DNA of 64,000 nucleotides, from the NCBI GenBank assembly GCA_002163135.1, contig MAAN01000011.1, forward strand, positions 124,001-188,000, written 5' to 3'. The position numbers and the translations under genes were made by a program. Source of the stretch: Alphaproteobacteria bacterium 46_93_T64. Lineage in GTDB: Bacteria > Pseudomonadota > Alphaproteobacteria > Sneathiellales > Sneathiellaceae. Of the stretch, positions 55,195 through 64,000 are shown piece by piece (the stretch's first letter is position 1; every line of letters starts with the position of its first letter). Under the pieces are notes generated by a model. It saw only the letters and a program-made list of their open reading frames with translations. It was not told where the DNA came from and ran no database searches.

Positions 55195-56817
55195 ATGACA
55201 GTCTTTTCTTCGAAGATAAACCCCAATTCTGAAACCTTTTCTGCCAACCGCGCAGATATGTTGAAGATGGTTGATCAACTGTATTCTTTAAAGGACCGAG
55301 CTCGCCAATTATCAGAACGCCGACGGCCGCGGTTTGAGGAACGAAGACAACTGACCCCGAGAGAGAGGCTCACCCGTATTCTTGATCCGGGCATGCCGTT
55401 TTTGGAATTGTATGGGTTGGCAAATTATCTTGTCGATACAGATGATCGGGATAAAAGCATTCCGGGGGCAAGCACTCTTGCGGGGATCGGTTTTATTAAC
55501 GGCGTTCGGTGTATGATTTATGCAAGCGACAGCGGAATTAATGCTGGCGCCATGACACAAAAATCGGGTGAAAAACTTCGCGCCTGTGAAGATATTGCCT
55601 TGGATAAAAAACTCCCTTTCGTACATCTAGTAGAAAGTGCGGGCGCAAACTTGATGAAGTATCAGGTTGAATCTTGGGCTTGGGGCGGCGGAGCTTTTTA
55701 CAGGCTCGCTAAGTTAAGTGCAGCAGGTATTCCCACATTTGTTGTTTTGCACGGCCCTTCCACAGCTGGCGGTGCGTATTTTCCGGGAATGAGTGATTAT
55801 GTTATTGCTGTGAAAGGTCGGGGAAGGGCGTCTCTTGGCGGCGCAGCTTTGGTTAAAGCCGCTACCGGTGAAATATCGGATGAAGAGGAACTTGCAGGTG
55901 CTGAAATGCATGCAAGTGTTTCCGGGGTCGTAGAGTATCTTGCCGAAGATGATGCACATGGCCTGCTGATTGCCCGTGATATCGTAAATCGGTTGGATTG
56001 GAATAAAAACTGCCCGAAAGCAGACATTAAAGCCTTTGACGAGCCTGTTTATGATCCTGATGAAATTGCTGGCGTAGTTCCAGTGGATTATCGAAAGCCC
56101 TACGATGTGCGTGAAGTTGCCGCTCGAATTGTGGATGGTTCTGATTTCGATGAATTTAAACCGCGCTACGGTTCGACGCTTGTTTGCTTGCAGGGCAGCA
56201 TTTTTGGCCATGCATGTGCCATTGTTGGCAATAACGGCCCCATTGATCCTAATGGCGCCGCAAAAGCCGCTCAATTCTTCCAACTTTGTGATCAGGCTGA
56301 CATTCCAATAATTTTCCTGAACAATATTACAGGATACATGGTGGGCAAAGATTACGAGCAGGCGGGAATGATCAAGCACGGCTCCAAAATGATCCAGGCG
56401 GTCTCCAATATCCGTGTTCCAAAAATAACTTTGTATGTTGGAGCCAGCTTTGGTGCCGGAAATTATGGCATGGCTGGATATGCTTATGAGCCCGATTTTC
56501 TGTTCGCGTGGCCAAATGCAGTTACTGGTGTTATGGGCGGTGAACAAGCAGCAAGCACGATGGATCAGGTGGCGAGAAACAGTGCAGAACGACGCGGTGA
56601 ACCTGTCGATGAAGAGGCGCTTGCGACGCAAAAACAACGCCTGATCGATCATTTTGATAGCCAGTCAGATGCTTTCTATACCTCTGGTCGGATGTTGGAT
56701 CAGGGCGTTATTGATCCAAGAGATAGCCGAAAAGTCATTGGGTTTGCGCTTGAAACATGTTGGGAGGCCAGAAATAGATCTGTGCAAGCAAATAGTTTCG
56801 GCGTTGGTCGTATGTAG
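55195..56817 (+). CDS. Acyl-CoA carboxylase carboxyltransferase (beta) subunit
   Basis: A 540-residue biotin-dependent carboxyltransferase of the methylcrotonyl/geranyl/propionyl-CoA type. N-terminal and C-terminal crotonase-like halves are complete. Motifs: SDSGINAGAMTQKSGEKLRA, HGPSTAGGAYFPGMSDY, FLNNITGYMVGKDYEQAG and GASFGAGNYGMAGYAYEPDF. It transfers CO2 from biotin to an acyl-CoA. With AtuA, hydratase and dehydrogenase genes downstream, a branched or terpenoid acyl-CoA is more likely than propionyl-CoA. First gene of a four-gene plus-strand run. Confidence 0.92.
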   Translation: MTVFSSKINPNSETFSANRADMLKMVDQLYSLKDRARQLSERRRPRFEERRQLTPRERLTRILDPGMPFLELYGLANYLVDTDDRDKSIPGASTLAGIGFINGVRCMIYASDSGINAGAMTQKSGEKLRACEDIALDKKLPFVHLVESAGANLMKYQVESWAWGGGAFYRLAKLSAAGIPTFVVLHGPSTAGGAYFPGMSDYVIAVKGRGRASLGGAALVKAATGEISDEEELAGAEMHASVSGVVEYLAEDDAHGLLIARDIVNRLDWNKNCPKADIKAFDEPVYDPDEIAGVVPVDYRKPYDVREVAARIVDGSDFDEFKPRYGSTLVCLQGSIFGHACAIVGNNGPIDPNGAAKAAQFFQLCDQADIPIIFLNNITGYMVGKDYEQAGMIKHGSKMIQAVSNIRVPKITLYVGASFGAGNYGMAGYAYEPDFLFAWPNAVTGVMGGEQAASTMDQVARNSAERRGEPVDEEALATQKQRLIDHFDSQSDAFYTSGRMLDQGVIDPRDSRKVIGFALETCWEARNRSVQANSFGVGRM

Positions 56818-56836
56818 GATCTAAGGAATAATAAAA

Positions 56837-58834
56837 ATGAGATCTTTCAAAAACATACTTGTTGCGAACCGCGGAGAAATCGCCGTTCGTATCATGAAGA
56901 CAGCACAATCTCTGGGCTATCGCGCAATTGCGGTATATTCAGAAGCTGATAAAAACGCACCTCACGTGCAAATGGCCGACGATACTGTTTGCATCGGTCC
57001 TGCGCCCGTGCAGCAATCCTATTTGAACATGGAAAAAATTCTTGCGGCAGCTAGAGAGAGTGGTGCCGACGCGATACATCCGGGTTATGGGTTTTTATCC
57101 GAAAACGCGGAATTTTCTGAGGCCTGTGCTGCTGCGGGAATGGTGTTCATCGGCCCAGACGCCAAATCAATCGAGTTGATGGGAAACAAAGCGGCGGCAA
57201 AGCGCAGAATGATTGCGGCCAATGTTCCGTGTGTTCCGGGTTATGAGGATGCAGATCAATCTGACGACACTTTTGTCCGGGCAGCGGCAGACATAGGCTT
57301 TCCAATTATGGTGAAAGCTGCAGCAGGCGGCGGCGGCCGCGGAATGCGTCTTGTAAACAACCCTAATGATCTGCTCGATGCACTACGTTCCGCCAAATCA
57401 GAAGCCCTGAATGCCTTCGGTTCTGATGAGATAATTCTTGAAAAAGCAGTGATGCGTCCCCGTCATGTGGAAGTTCAAATTTTTGCGGACACTTTGGGAA
57501 ATGTTATCCATTTGGCGGAACGGGATTGTTCTGTTCAACGCAGACATCAAAAGGTGGTCGAAGAAGCGCCTTGTCCTGTGATGACAGACGAGCTTCGTGC
57601 CCGCATGGGGGCGGCTGCGGTTGACGCCGCACGCAGCATTAATTATCGCGGCGCAGGAACCGTCGAGTTTCTGTTGGATGAAAGTGGTGAATTTTATTTC
57701 CTAGAAATGAATACCCGGCTTCAGGTGGAACATCCGGTAACCGAGATGATTACCGGATTGGATCTTGTGGCCCTACAAATTCAGGTGGCCGAAGGACAGT
57801 CTTTGGGGCTTCGTCAGGAAGATATTTCTCTTTCAGGGCATGCCATTGAAGTGCGCCTGTATACAGAAGACACGACAGAAAATTTTCTTCCCTGCACTGG
57901 CCATATTGATCTTTGGCGGGAAGGTAGTGGCGGAGGGGTCCGGTTTGATAGCGGCATTCAAAGTGGTCAAGATATTACGCCTTTTTATGATCCGATGATT
58001 GCAAAGGCCATCGCATGGGGAGAGACCAGAGAGATTGCCAGGCATAGGTTAATTGAAGCACTCAAAGATACCGTATTGTTTGGCGTATCAACCAACAAAA
58101 GATTTTTGATTGATGTGCTGGAGCGGGAGACCTTTGCTAAAGGGGACGCGACAACAGCGTTTATATCCGATGAATTTACATCGGAAGACTTGCTAGCAGT
58201 CTCACCAAATTTGGAACAAATGTCCATTGCGGCAACCCTTCAGTATGTGACGGAACGTGAACAAGCTTTTTCTAAAGCCGTAAGTGTGTCCGCCCACTTG
58301 ATGAATTGGTCTAGCGGCGGAGAATTAGTCACACGTTTTCTTTATAAATGGGAGGAAGAAGAATTTGACCTGACGGTAACTGCCAAAAGTGACAATAGTT
58401 ATCAGATACAAATGGATAGTGAATGCCTCGTGATTGAGCTAATCACAATGGATACCTTCTCGGCCCGCCTTCGTGTAAATGGCCGGTTGCGCAACGTGCA
58501 CTTCAGAACCTCAAAGGATGGGCAGATATATCTATCTGACGAGGGTCATACCTTCAATTTAACTAATCAATTAGCGCTCGCGGGTATTGTGGATGAAGAA
58601 TTGGGTGGCGGTAAAATTATAGCGCCAATGCACGGTACGCTTCTCGAGGTATTTGTCAGTGTTGGTGATAGGGTAAGAGCGGGCGACCGCCTTGCTGTTT
58701 TGGAAGCCATGAAAATGCAGCATGATATTATTGCGCAAAGAGATGGCACAGTGCTTGAAATCTGTATTCAACCTGGATCGCAAGCGGCGGCAAATGAAAT
58801 GATTATCGATCTTGAACTGGCAGAAGCCGAATAA
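56837..58834 (+). CDS. Acyl-CoA carboxylase biotin carboxylase/biotin carrier (alpha) subunit
   Basis: A 665-residue subunit. Biotin carboxylase domain (about 1-450): ILVANRGEIAVRIMKTAQSL, ATP-binding VKAAAGGGGRGMR, ERDCSVQRRHQKVVEEAP and FLEMNTRLQVEHPVTEMI. After a linker (about 450-585), the biotinyl domain ends with the biotinylated Lys in VLEAMKMQHDII. It carboxylates biotin and presents it to the beta subunit, 19 bp upstream. Methylcrotonyl, geranyl and other branched acyl-CoA carboxylases share this design; which one is not settled. Confidence 0.93.
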   Translation: MRSFKNILVANRGEIAVRIMKTAQSLGYRAIAVYSEADKNAPHVQMADDTVCIGPAPVQQSYLNMEKILAAARESGADAIHPGYGFLSENAEFSEACAAAGMVFIGPDAKSIELMGNKAAAKRRMIAANVPCVPGYEDADQSDDTFVRAAADIGFPIMVKAAAGGGGRGMRLVNNPNDLLDALRSAKSEALNAFGSDEIILEKAVMRPRHVEVQIFADTLGNVIHLAERDCSVQRRHQKVVEEAPCPVMTDELRARMGAAAVDAARSINYRGAGTVEFLLDESGEFYFLEMNTRLQVEHPVTEMITGLDLVALQIQVAEGQSLGLRQEDISLSGHAIEVRLYTEDTTENFLPCTGHIDLWREGSGGGVRFDSGIQSGQDITPFYDPMIAKAIAWGETREIARHRLIEALKDTVLFGVSTNKRFLIDVLERETFAKGDATTAFISDEFTSEDLLAVSPNLEQMSIAATLQYVTEREQAFSKAVSVSAHLMNWSSGGELVTRFLYKWEEEEFDLTVTAKSDNSYQIQMDSECLVIELITMDTFSARLRVNGRLRNVHFRTSKDGQIYLSDEGHTFNLTNQLALAGIVDEELGGGKIIAPMHGTLLEVFVSVGDRVRAGDRLAVLEAMKMQHDIIAQRDGTVLEICIQPGSQAAANEMIIDLELAEAE

Positions 58835-58849
58835 AAAGGAGTGATGCCA

Positions 58850-59656
58850 GTGTTGCAGCAAGCGTATGATTTTAAAGATGAATGTGATGCCTTATATGAA
58901 GTGCTTTTGCCGCTTGAAGAAAGCGATTACAATAAAGTAACTCAGTTTAAAGGCTGGACAATAAATGACGTCCTCGCGCATTTGCACTACTTCAATTATC
59001 TCGCGTTTCATTCTTTGGAGAACGAGGAGCGTTTCGTACACGAATACGGTGCGATGAGAAAATCAAGAGAAGCTGGCGAGACTATCCGCGAGGCCACAGA
59101 TCGATTAATAAATTATTCCAAAGGAAAAAAGCTACTCTCAGAGTGGCGAGAATTTTATCAAGATATGACGAAACCTTTTGCAAGTGCGGATCCCAAAAAG
59201 CGTGTGAAATGGGGTGGCCCTGACATGAGCGTGCGGTCAAGTATTTCAGCGCGTCTTATGGAGACCTGGTCTCATTCGCAGGCAGTTTATGATGTTTTGG
59301 GACTAAAACGAGCAAACACTGATCGGATTAAAAACGTCGCGGTGATGGGTGTAAACACGTTTGGCTGGACATTTATAAACCGAAAAGAAGATGTGCCCGC
59401 AGAAAGGCCATTTGTTCAATTGACAGCGCCATCAGGTAAAATCTGGGAATGGAATACATCGGATGTTGCTAGTCGGGTTGTCGGGAATGCAGAGGAATTC
59501 TGTCAGGTGGTAACGCAAACCCGGAGTATTGAGGATACATCTCTACGTGTTGAAGGCGCGGCCGCGACACTGTGGATGAAACATGCTCAATGTTTCGCCG
59601 GTGTGCCGCGGACGCCTCCTGCTAAAGGAGCGAGATTTATAGCCCCTGTATCGTAG
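58850..59656 (+). CDS. TIGR03084-family metal-dependent (DinB-like) protein
   Basis: A protein of about 268 residues with the N-terminal DinB/maleylpyruvate isomerase-like helical bundle (FKGWTINDVLAHLHYFNYLA, with metal-type His) and a C-terminal domain (RPFVQLTAPSGKIWEWNTSD, VTQTRSIEDTSLRVEG). It matches the TIGR03084 family, which occurs with acyl-CoA carboxylase and AtuA genes; its role is unknown. GTG 58850 is preferred over GTG/ATG at 58841-58846 because AAGGAG sits 8 bp before it. It converges on the acyl-CoA dehydrogenase. Confidence 0.88.
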   Translation: MLQQAYDFKDECDALYEVLLPLEESDYNKVTQFKGWTINDVLAHLHYFNYLAFHSLENEERFVHEYGAMRKSREAGETIREATDRLINYSKGKKLLSEWREFYQDMTKPFASADPKKRVKWGGPDMSVRSSISARLMETWSHSQAVYDVLGLKRANTDRIKNVAVMGVNTFGWTFINRKEDVPAERPFVQLTAPSGKIWEWNTSDVASRVVGNAEEFCQVVTQTRSIEDTSLRVEGAAATLWMKHAQCFAGVPRTPPAKGARFIAPVS

Positions 59657-60719
59657 CCGCTTCTTCTCGCAAACGATCCGGGGTTCCGAGGAATGCCCGG
59701 TTAAATCCGACACGTTTAAATCAGAAATGTAACCCTTGAAGGTCAGTGTATCCCATGCCGCCATGGACTTGGGTCGAAGTTTTGGCAACAAAGCGGCTTA
59801 CCTCATCCATATGGGATTTTGCAAGACAAGCAGAGAGAGCTACTTCCTCTTTAAGGTGATCAAACGCATAGGCGGCATACCAAACCAGCGCGCGGCAGGG
59901 CTGAATTTCCGCGGCCATTTCTGCGCACATGTGTTTCACCGCCTGGAAGGAGCCAATTACCCTGTCAAATTGCTTGCGCTCTCCTGCGTAGTTCACCGCT
60001 TGTTCAAGCATTGCTTCGCTGGCACCAAGAGATTCAGCTGCTAGAATAATACGTCCTGCACTAATCACCTGATCAATGAGTTCCCGTGTAGCACTTTCAA
60101 GCGGTTCTGCATTTACACTCTGCAATACCAAATGCTCGACAGCCCGCGTCCCATCAACGGCGGGGAAGGCTTCTCGTTTTAAGCCAGCGTCGCCGGCTTC
60201 AACAATATACAGATGACCTTCTTTATCGGCGATAATAAACGCTACGGCTCCCCCGCAATCGAGGGTAAAGGAAGCTTTACCAGATAATTTTTCGTCCTTA
60301 TATAAGAGTTCTTCATCGCCCCTTGTTCCGCCTGCGATTTCTGAAACGGCAACTCCAATGCGGGCGTTCCCGCTAGCAATTTGCGGGAGCCATTTTTTCT
60401 TTTGGCTCTCGCTCCCACATGACATAAGCAGAAGCGGTGCCATTATAGAAGTCGCAACAAAAGGGATCGGGGCCATGCTGCGTCCTAACTCTTCTGCAAC
60501 AATCGCTGCCTCAAATAAGCTAAGACCTGATCCTCCGTAACGTTCGGAGATAAGCAACCCATGCAGCCCCATCGCTGACATGTCAGACCAAAGGATTGGA
60601 TCAAAGGGTGCCTTGCTTTCAGTGGTTTTTCGAATGCTGTTGAGAGAGACTAATCCGCTAAACGATGTGCGAAAACTCTCTTTTATCAAATTTTGTTCTT
60701 CAGAAGTTGAGAAATCCAT
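59637..60719 (-). pseudogene. Acyl-CoA dehydrogenase with an in-frame TGA
   Basis: An acyl-CoA dehydrogenase of about 360 residues, interrupted at codon 333. The frame from 60719 reads normally to VHGGMGYTDLQGLHF, meets TGA at 59723-59721, then continues FKRVGFNRAFLGTPDRLREE and AATIQGL to a TAA at 59639-59637. Relatives have an aromatic residue here, and one base would turn TGG (Trp) into TGA. Without the tail the product is 332 residues and lacks its last helix. Possible causes are a true nonsense mutation, readthrough or a sequencing error. Its ATG shares one base with the stop of the upstream dehydrogenase gene. Confidence 0.85.
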
Positions 60720-61936
60720 TACAGAGCTCCTTTCACTGCTAGGGGTTCCCTTGGAAGGCCAAGTCCCCGTTCTGCGATGATATTTTTTTGAATTTGCGCG
60801 GTGCCTCCGCCAATAATCAAGCCCAGATCATACATGTAAAGTTGCTGCCAAATGCCGTCAGATTGCATGGATGGTACGCCATCATGCAGGACTCCCATCT
60901 CACCGAAAACATCGATCGCAAAGGCGTCAAGTTCGTGATTGAGTTCGCACCCCATGAGTTTGCAAATCATATGGCCAAGCCCCGGGCCAGCCCCTTTCGA
61001 AGCTTCACTGGCTAGACGCATTTCGTGTAGGCGCATAGATTGAACGCGCGCTTGTAAGCGAATGAAGCCATCACGGATTACCGGTTTCTTGATGAGCGGT
61101 ATACCGTCAATTTTTTCGTGAAGTAGCAGTGTTTTTATTCTGTTGAGACGATCGAGGGATCCATTGGCATTTGATAGCATGCCCCGTTCATGTTTCAGGG
61201 TGCTATTTGCTACTTTCCATCCATTTCCACGTCCCCCCACAACACTTGATTTAGGAACCCGGACATCTATAAAGAAGACTTCATTAAAAGAGGGATGCCC
61301 TGTCATAGTTTGCAGGGGCCGTATTTCTATTCCAGCCGTATTCATTGGAAAAATCAAATAACTGATGCCTTTGTATTTGGAGGACTCTGGCTCAGTTCGG
61401 ACTAGACAAAAAATCATGGGAGCAATGTGCGCTGAGGATGTCCAGATTTTTTGACCATTAATGATGAAATCGTCTCCATCTTCCACCGCACTGGTTTGCA
61501 GGCTGGCAAGATCTGATCCCGAATTTGGCTCGGAATACCCTTGGCACCAGATGATTTCCCCATTGATGGTAGGTTTAACCCATTTTTCCTTTTGATCATC
61601 GCTGCCATGTTCCAGCAATGTTGGAATGAACATGGAAATACCCTGACCGATCAAACCTTGCGGAATATCTTTTTTAAAGAATTCATCTGCAATGATCTGG
61701 TTTTTTAATATGTCTTGGTCTGCGCCACAGCCACCATACGCTTTAGGGACTGTTCTGCAGGCATATCCTTTTTCCACCAATAGCGCCTGCCAGTCCTTAA
61801 CTTCCTGACTATAAGGTTTGGGCGATAGCCTATAAGACATCGCTGTTTCTTTAGGTGCTAGGTGCCTGAACTCCTTCAGAAACGATCGAACTTCTTCACG
61901 GAAGGTTTTATGTTCTTCTTGGTCATTTAAATCCAT
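60719..61936 (-). CDS. Acyl-CoA dehydrogenase
   Basis: A 405-residue FAD enzyme that forms the alpha,beta-double bond in an acyl-CoA. Motifs: YGGCGADQDILKNQIIADEF, QGYSEPNSGSDLASLQT (substrate/FAD contact), KIWTSSAHIAPMIFCLVRTE, and GHPSFNEVFFIDVRVP. The C-terminal helical domain ends in GLIIGGGTAQIQKNIIAERGLGLPR, typical of the large two-component-like ACAD group encoded as adjacent pairs. It directly precedes the second, interrupted dehydrogenase, and the two may form a heteromer. Confidence 0.93.
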   Translation of the reverse strand: MDLNDQEEHKTFREEVRSFLKEFRHLAPKETAMSYRLSPKPYSQEVKDWQALLVEKGYACRTVPKAYGGCGADQDILKNQIIADEFFKKDIPQGLIGQGISMFIPTLLEHGSDDQKEKWVKPTINGEIIWCQGYSEPNSGSDLASLQTSAVEDGDDFIINGQKIWTSSAHIAPMIFCLVRTEPESSKYKGISYLIFPMNTAGIEIRPLQTMTGHPSFNEVFFIDVRVPKSSVVGGRGNGWKVANSTLKHERGMLSNANGSLDRLNRIKTLLLHEKIDGIPLIKKPVIRDGFIRLQARVQSMRLHEMRLASEASKGAGPGLGHMICKLMGCELNHELDAFAIDVFGEMGVLHDGVPSMQSDGIWQQLYMYDLGLIIGGGTAQIQKNIIAERGLGLPREPLAVKGAL

Positions 61937-62057
61937 GTCGTGCCTGTTCTTTTTATTTTGTTTTACGGGCGAAAACTTGGGGAATTTCTAATTTAACGTT
62001 CACAAATGATGACAAGAAAGGTACTCTTTTTCAAATAAATAAAAAGGAGAGACAAAA

Positions 62058-62876
62058 ATGTCCGAAATGCCAGTCTGCGAAACATTGCTATTGGAACGTA
62101 CTGAAGGTCGCCTTAATTTAAGCTTTAATCGGCCCGAAAGACGCAACGCTATAAATTCGGTTATGGGCGCTGAATTTGCCTCTGTCATCGAGTGGCTTAA
62201 AGAAACACCGGCAGTTCGGGTTGTAGTCTTGCGAGGTGTTGGCGGGCATTTTTGTGCCGGCGGCGATATCAAAGAGCGCAAAAATATGGCTGATGAGGAG
62301 CTTGACGGCTCTGAAGATCCCATTAAGGCACGTAACAAGAAAGCCGGATTAGCGTTTCAAGCATTCGAACATCTCCCCCAAACGACCATCTCAGTTGTAG
62401 AAGGCTCAGCATTCGGCGGCGGTATGGGGTATGCCTGTCTGACTGACATTACTATTTTGACGAAGGGCGCTCGCATGGGGATGCCCGAAACGACTTTGGG
62501 CGTGGCGCCAGCACAAATCGCGCCTTACGTGGTTAAGCGGATTGGCCTTACCCGCGCCCGACAGTTGGCGCTAACTGCAGAAAGATTTGATGGGCAAGCC
62601 GCTTATAATTATGGAATAGGCCAGTATCTTTGTGAAGATCATGAAGTCAATCAGGTGACGGAAGATGTTGTGGCCAAGGTCCTGAATTGTGGTCCACTCG
62701 CAAATGCTGCGACTAAAGAAATAATGCTCAAAGTCGGTAAGTTAAGTGATGAAGATCTGATCGCATTTTCTGCATCAAAATTCGCGACTCTAAATCGCGG
62801 AGATGAAGGCAAAGAAGGACAAACGGCTTTTGCTGAAAAACGCAAACCTTCATGGCAGGTGATCGGCGATGAGTAA
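62058..62876 (+). CDS. Enoyl-CoA hydratase/isomerase family protein
   Basis: A 272-residue crotonase-fold enzyme. The oxyanion segments are FNRPERRNAINS, GVGGHFCAGGDIKER and VVEGSAFGGGMGYACLTDITI; the catalytic acid region is MGMPETTLGVAPAQIAP. It hydrates an unsaturated CoA ester, here probably the product of the neighbouring dehydrogenases or carboxylase (AtuE/LiuC-like role). It overlaps the AtuA-family gene by 8 bp. AAGGAGAG precedes the ATG. Confidence 0.9.
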   Translation: MSEMPVCETLLLERTEGRLNLSFNRPERRNAINSVMGAEFASVIEWLKETPAVRVVVLRGVGGHFCAGGDIKERKNMADEELDGSEDPIKARNKKAGLAFQAFEHLPQTTISVVEGSAFGGGMGYACLTDITILTKGARMGMPETTLGVAPAQIAPYVVKRIGLTRARQLALTAERFDGQAAYNYGIGQYLCEDHEVNQVTEDVVAKVLNCGPLANAATKEIMLKVGKLSDEDLIAFSASKFATLNRGDEGKEGQTAFAEKRKPSWQVIGDE

Positions 62877-64000
62877 GAACCGCGAGACTAAAGTGATCCG
62901 TATTGGCGGGGCTTCCGGATATTGGGGCGATAGTCAGGACGCACCAAGACAGCTGGTGATGCACGGTGATGTGGACTATCTGGTTTTCGATTATTTGGCT
63001 GAAGTGACCATGTCAATTTTGGTTCGCGCCAAGGAAAAATCGCCTGATCTTGGATATGCCAGAGATTTTGTCGATTTGGTAATGAAGCCGCTAATTCACG
63101 ATATCAAATCCAAAGGCATACGAGTTGTTGTAAACGCAGGGGGCGTAAATGTTCCAGCTTGTGCCGCGGCTTTACAAAAAGTAGCGGACGAGGCTGGTGT
63201 CAGTTTGAAGATCGGAACGGTTGAGGGGGACAATCTTCTGGATCAATTGGACGAATTGCAAGAGAACGGCATCAATGAAATGTTCTCTGGCGCCCCATTG
63301 CCAGAAAAAGTTATTAGCGCAAATGCTTATCTGGGAGCCTTTCCAATTGCGGCTGCGCTGAATGCAGGCGCGGATGTTGTGATCACGGGCCGCTGTGTGG
63401 ATAGTGCTGTCACGCTTGGACCGCTTATTCACGAGTTTGGATGGCGTGAGGATGATTTTGATAAACTCGCATCTGGAACGTTGGCAGGCCATATCATCGA
63501 ATGTGGGGCGCAGGCAACCGGTGGTAATTTCACAGATTGGCGCGATACTGTGGATGGTTGGGACAATATGGGGTACCCAATCGCCGTTTGTCGGAATGAC
63601 GGTAATTTCGCTATCACTAAACCTGCAGATACGGGTGGTATTGTCTCACGGCTCTCTGTCGGGGAGCAAATTTTATACGAAATTGGCGATCCTGCAGCCT
63701 ACATCATGCCGGATGTGGTTTGCGATTTCACTGAGGTTCAATTGAAAGAAACTCAAGCAGACTGGCTTGAAGTCTCAGGCGTCAAAGGATTGCCTCCCAC
63801 ACCAACCTACAAGGTTTCTGCTACATATCGGGATGGCTACCGTGCTACAGCGTCGACAATTATTACGGGGTTTGAAGCAGTTGAGAAGGGACAAGCTTAT
63901 TCGGATGCCTTGATCAAGCGGACCCGGCGGTTGTTTGCTGAACGAAATTTTGGCGACTATCGCGGCGTTGCCACACATATTGTCGGCGCGGACACTCTGT
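62869..64000 (+). CDS. AtuA-family acyclic terpene utilisation protein (3' end outside window)
   Basis: The frame starts ATG 62869 (MSKNRETKVIRIGGASGYWG) and runs off the window after 377 codons. It has the DUF1446/AtuA features DYLVFDYLAEVTMSIL, VVVNAGGVNVPACAAAL, VVITGRCVDSAVTLGPLI, CGAQATGGNFTDW and SVGEQILYEIGDPAAYIMPD. AtuA-family genes occur in citronellol/geraniol degradation clusters of Pseudomonas and in many branched acyl-CoA clusters; their chemistry is not settled. It is translationally coupled to the enoyl-CoA hydratase. Confidence 0.92.
   Translation, partial: MSKNRETKVIRIGGASGYWGDSQDAPRQLVMHGDVDYLVFDYLAEVTMSILVRAKEKSPDLGYARDFVDLVMKPLIHDIKSKGIRVVVNAGGVNVPACAAALQKVADEAGVSLKIGTVEGDNLLDQLDELQENGINEMFSGAPLPEKVISANAYLGAFPIAAALNAGADVVITGRCVDSAVTLGPLIHEFGWREDDFDKLASGTLAGHIIECGAQATGGNFTDWRDTVDGWDNMGYPIAVCRNDGNFAITKPADTGGIVSRLSVGEQILYEIGDPAAYIMPDVVCDFTEVQLKETQADWLEVSGVKGLPPTPTYKVSATYRDGYRATASTIITGFEAVEKGQAYSDALIKRTRRLFAERNFGDYRGVATHIVGADTL

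Noticed and set aside
55714-56652. 312-codon minus-strand open frame
   Set aside because: Lies wholly opposite the carboxyltransferase gene, whose motifs are certain; the antisense protein has no recognisable domain.

Overview
The window looks like a chromosomal segment of a free-living, probably marine, AT-leaning alphaproteobacterium (Rhodospirillales/Sneathiellales-like by inference). This rests on an alphaproteobacterial RpoH, the gene order HDAC-xseB-ispA-dxs-tlyA-rRNA methylase, a DUF6476-type protein next to rluD, a livHMGF transporter with a built-in acyl-CoA synthetase gene, and an AtuA/TIGR03084/acyl-CoA carboxylase catabolic cluster. No tRNA, rRNA, CRISPR array, insertion sequence or phage gene was found. 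TGA is used as a normal stop.

Layout. 1-0.6 kb: nikR, with a NikR-type operator shared with a divergent gene cut by the window edge. 0.6-8 kb: rpoH, rluD, a DUF6476-type protein, a JAMM metalloprotease, threonine aldolase, MscS channel, TusA, and a protein that looks like an inactive GGDEF-EAL. 8-14 kb: minus-strand housekeeping operon (HDAC-like, xseB, ispA, dxs, tlyA, trmA/rumA-like) supplying isoprenoid precursors and RNA modification. 14-21 kb: RND efflux adaptor and pump, a sensor kinase with a degenerate receiver, and a PilZ protein. 21-29 kb: assorted metabolism (SDR, omega-aminotransferase, lipase, sterol desaturase-like enzyme, acyl-CoA synthetase, MDR reductase, GNAT). 29.6-32.7 kb: prfC, yajQ and an MBL-fold hydrolase. 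32.7-40 kb: an AT-rich leader, then livH-livM-livG-livF, an acyl-CoA synthetase and the periplasmic binding protein. This reads as uptake plus CoA activation of an organic acid. 40-42.4 kb: a chemoreceptor.

42.4-53.3 kb is the most unusual part. A four-gene minus-strand cluster encodes an ATP-grasp ligase, an AMP-forming adenylation enzyme, a GNAT acetyltransferase and a free-standing carrier protein, and looks like a small uncharacterised biosynthetic pathway. Next to it are a CHASE2-adenylate cyclase and, divergently, a 1552-residue FecR/Calx-beta/vWA/RTX surface protein.

53.3-64 kb: a LysR regulator facing an SDR that lacks the usual Tyr-Lys active site, with a long inverted repeat between them. 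A catabolic block follows (carboxyltransferase, biotin carboxylase, TIGR03084 protein, two acyl-CoA dehydrogenases, enoyl-CoA hydratase, AtuA), probably for branched or isoprenoid acyl-CoAs. One acyl-CoA dehydrogenase carries an in-frame TGA where a Trp codon is expected, followed by 27 further codons that look conserved.
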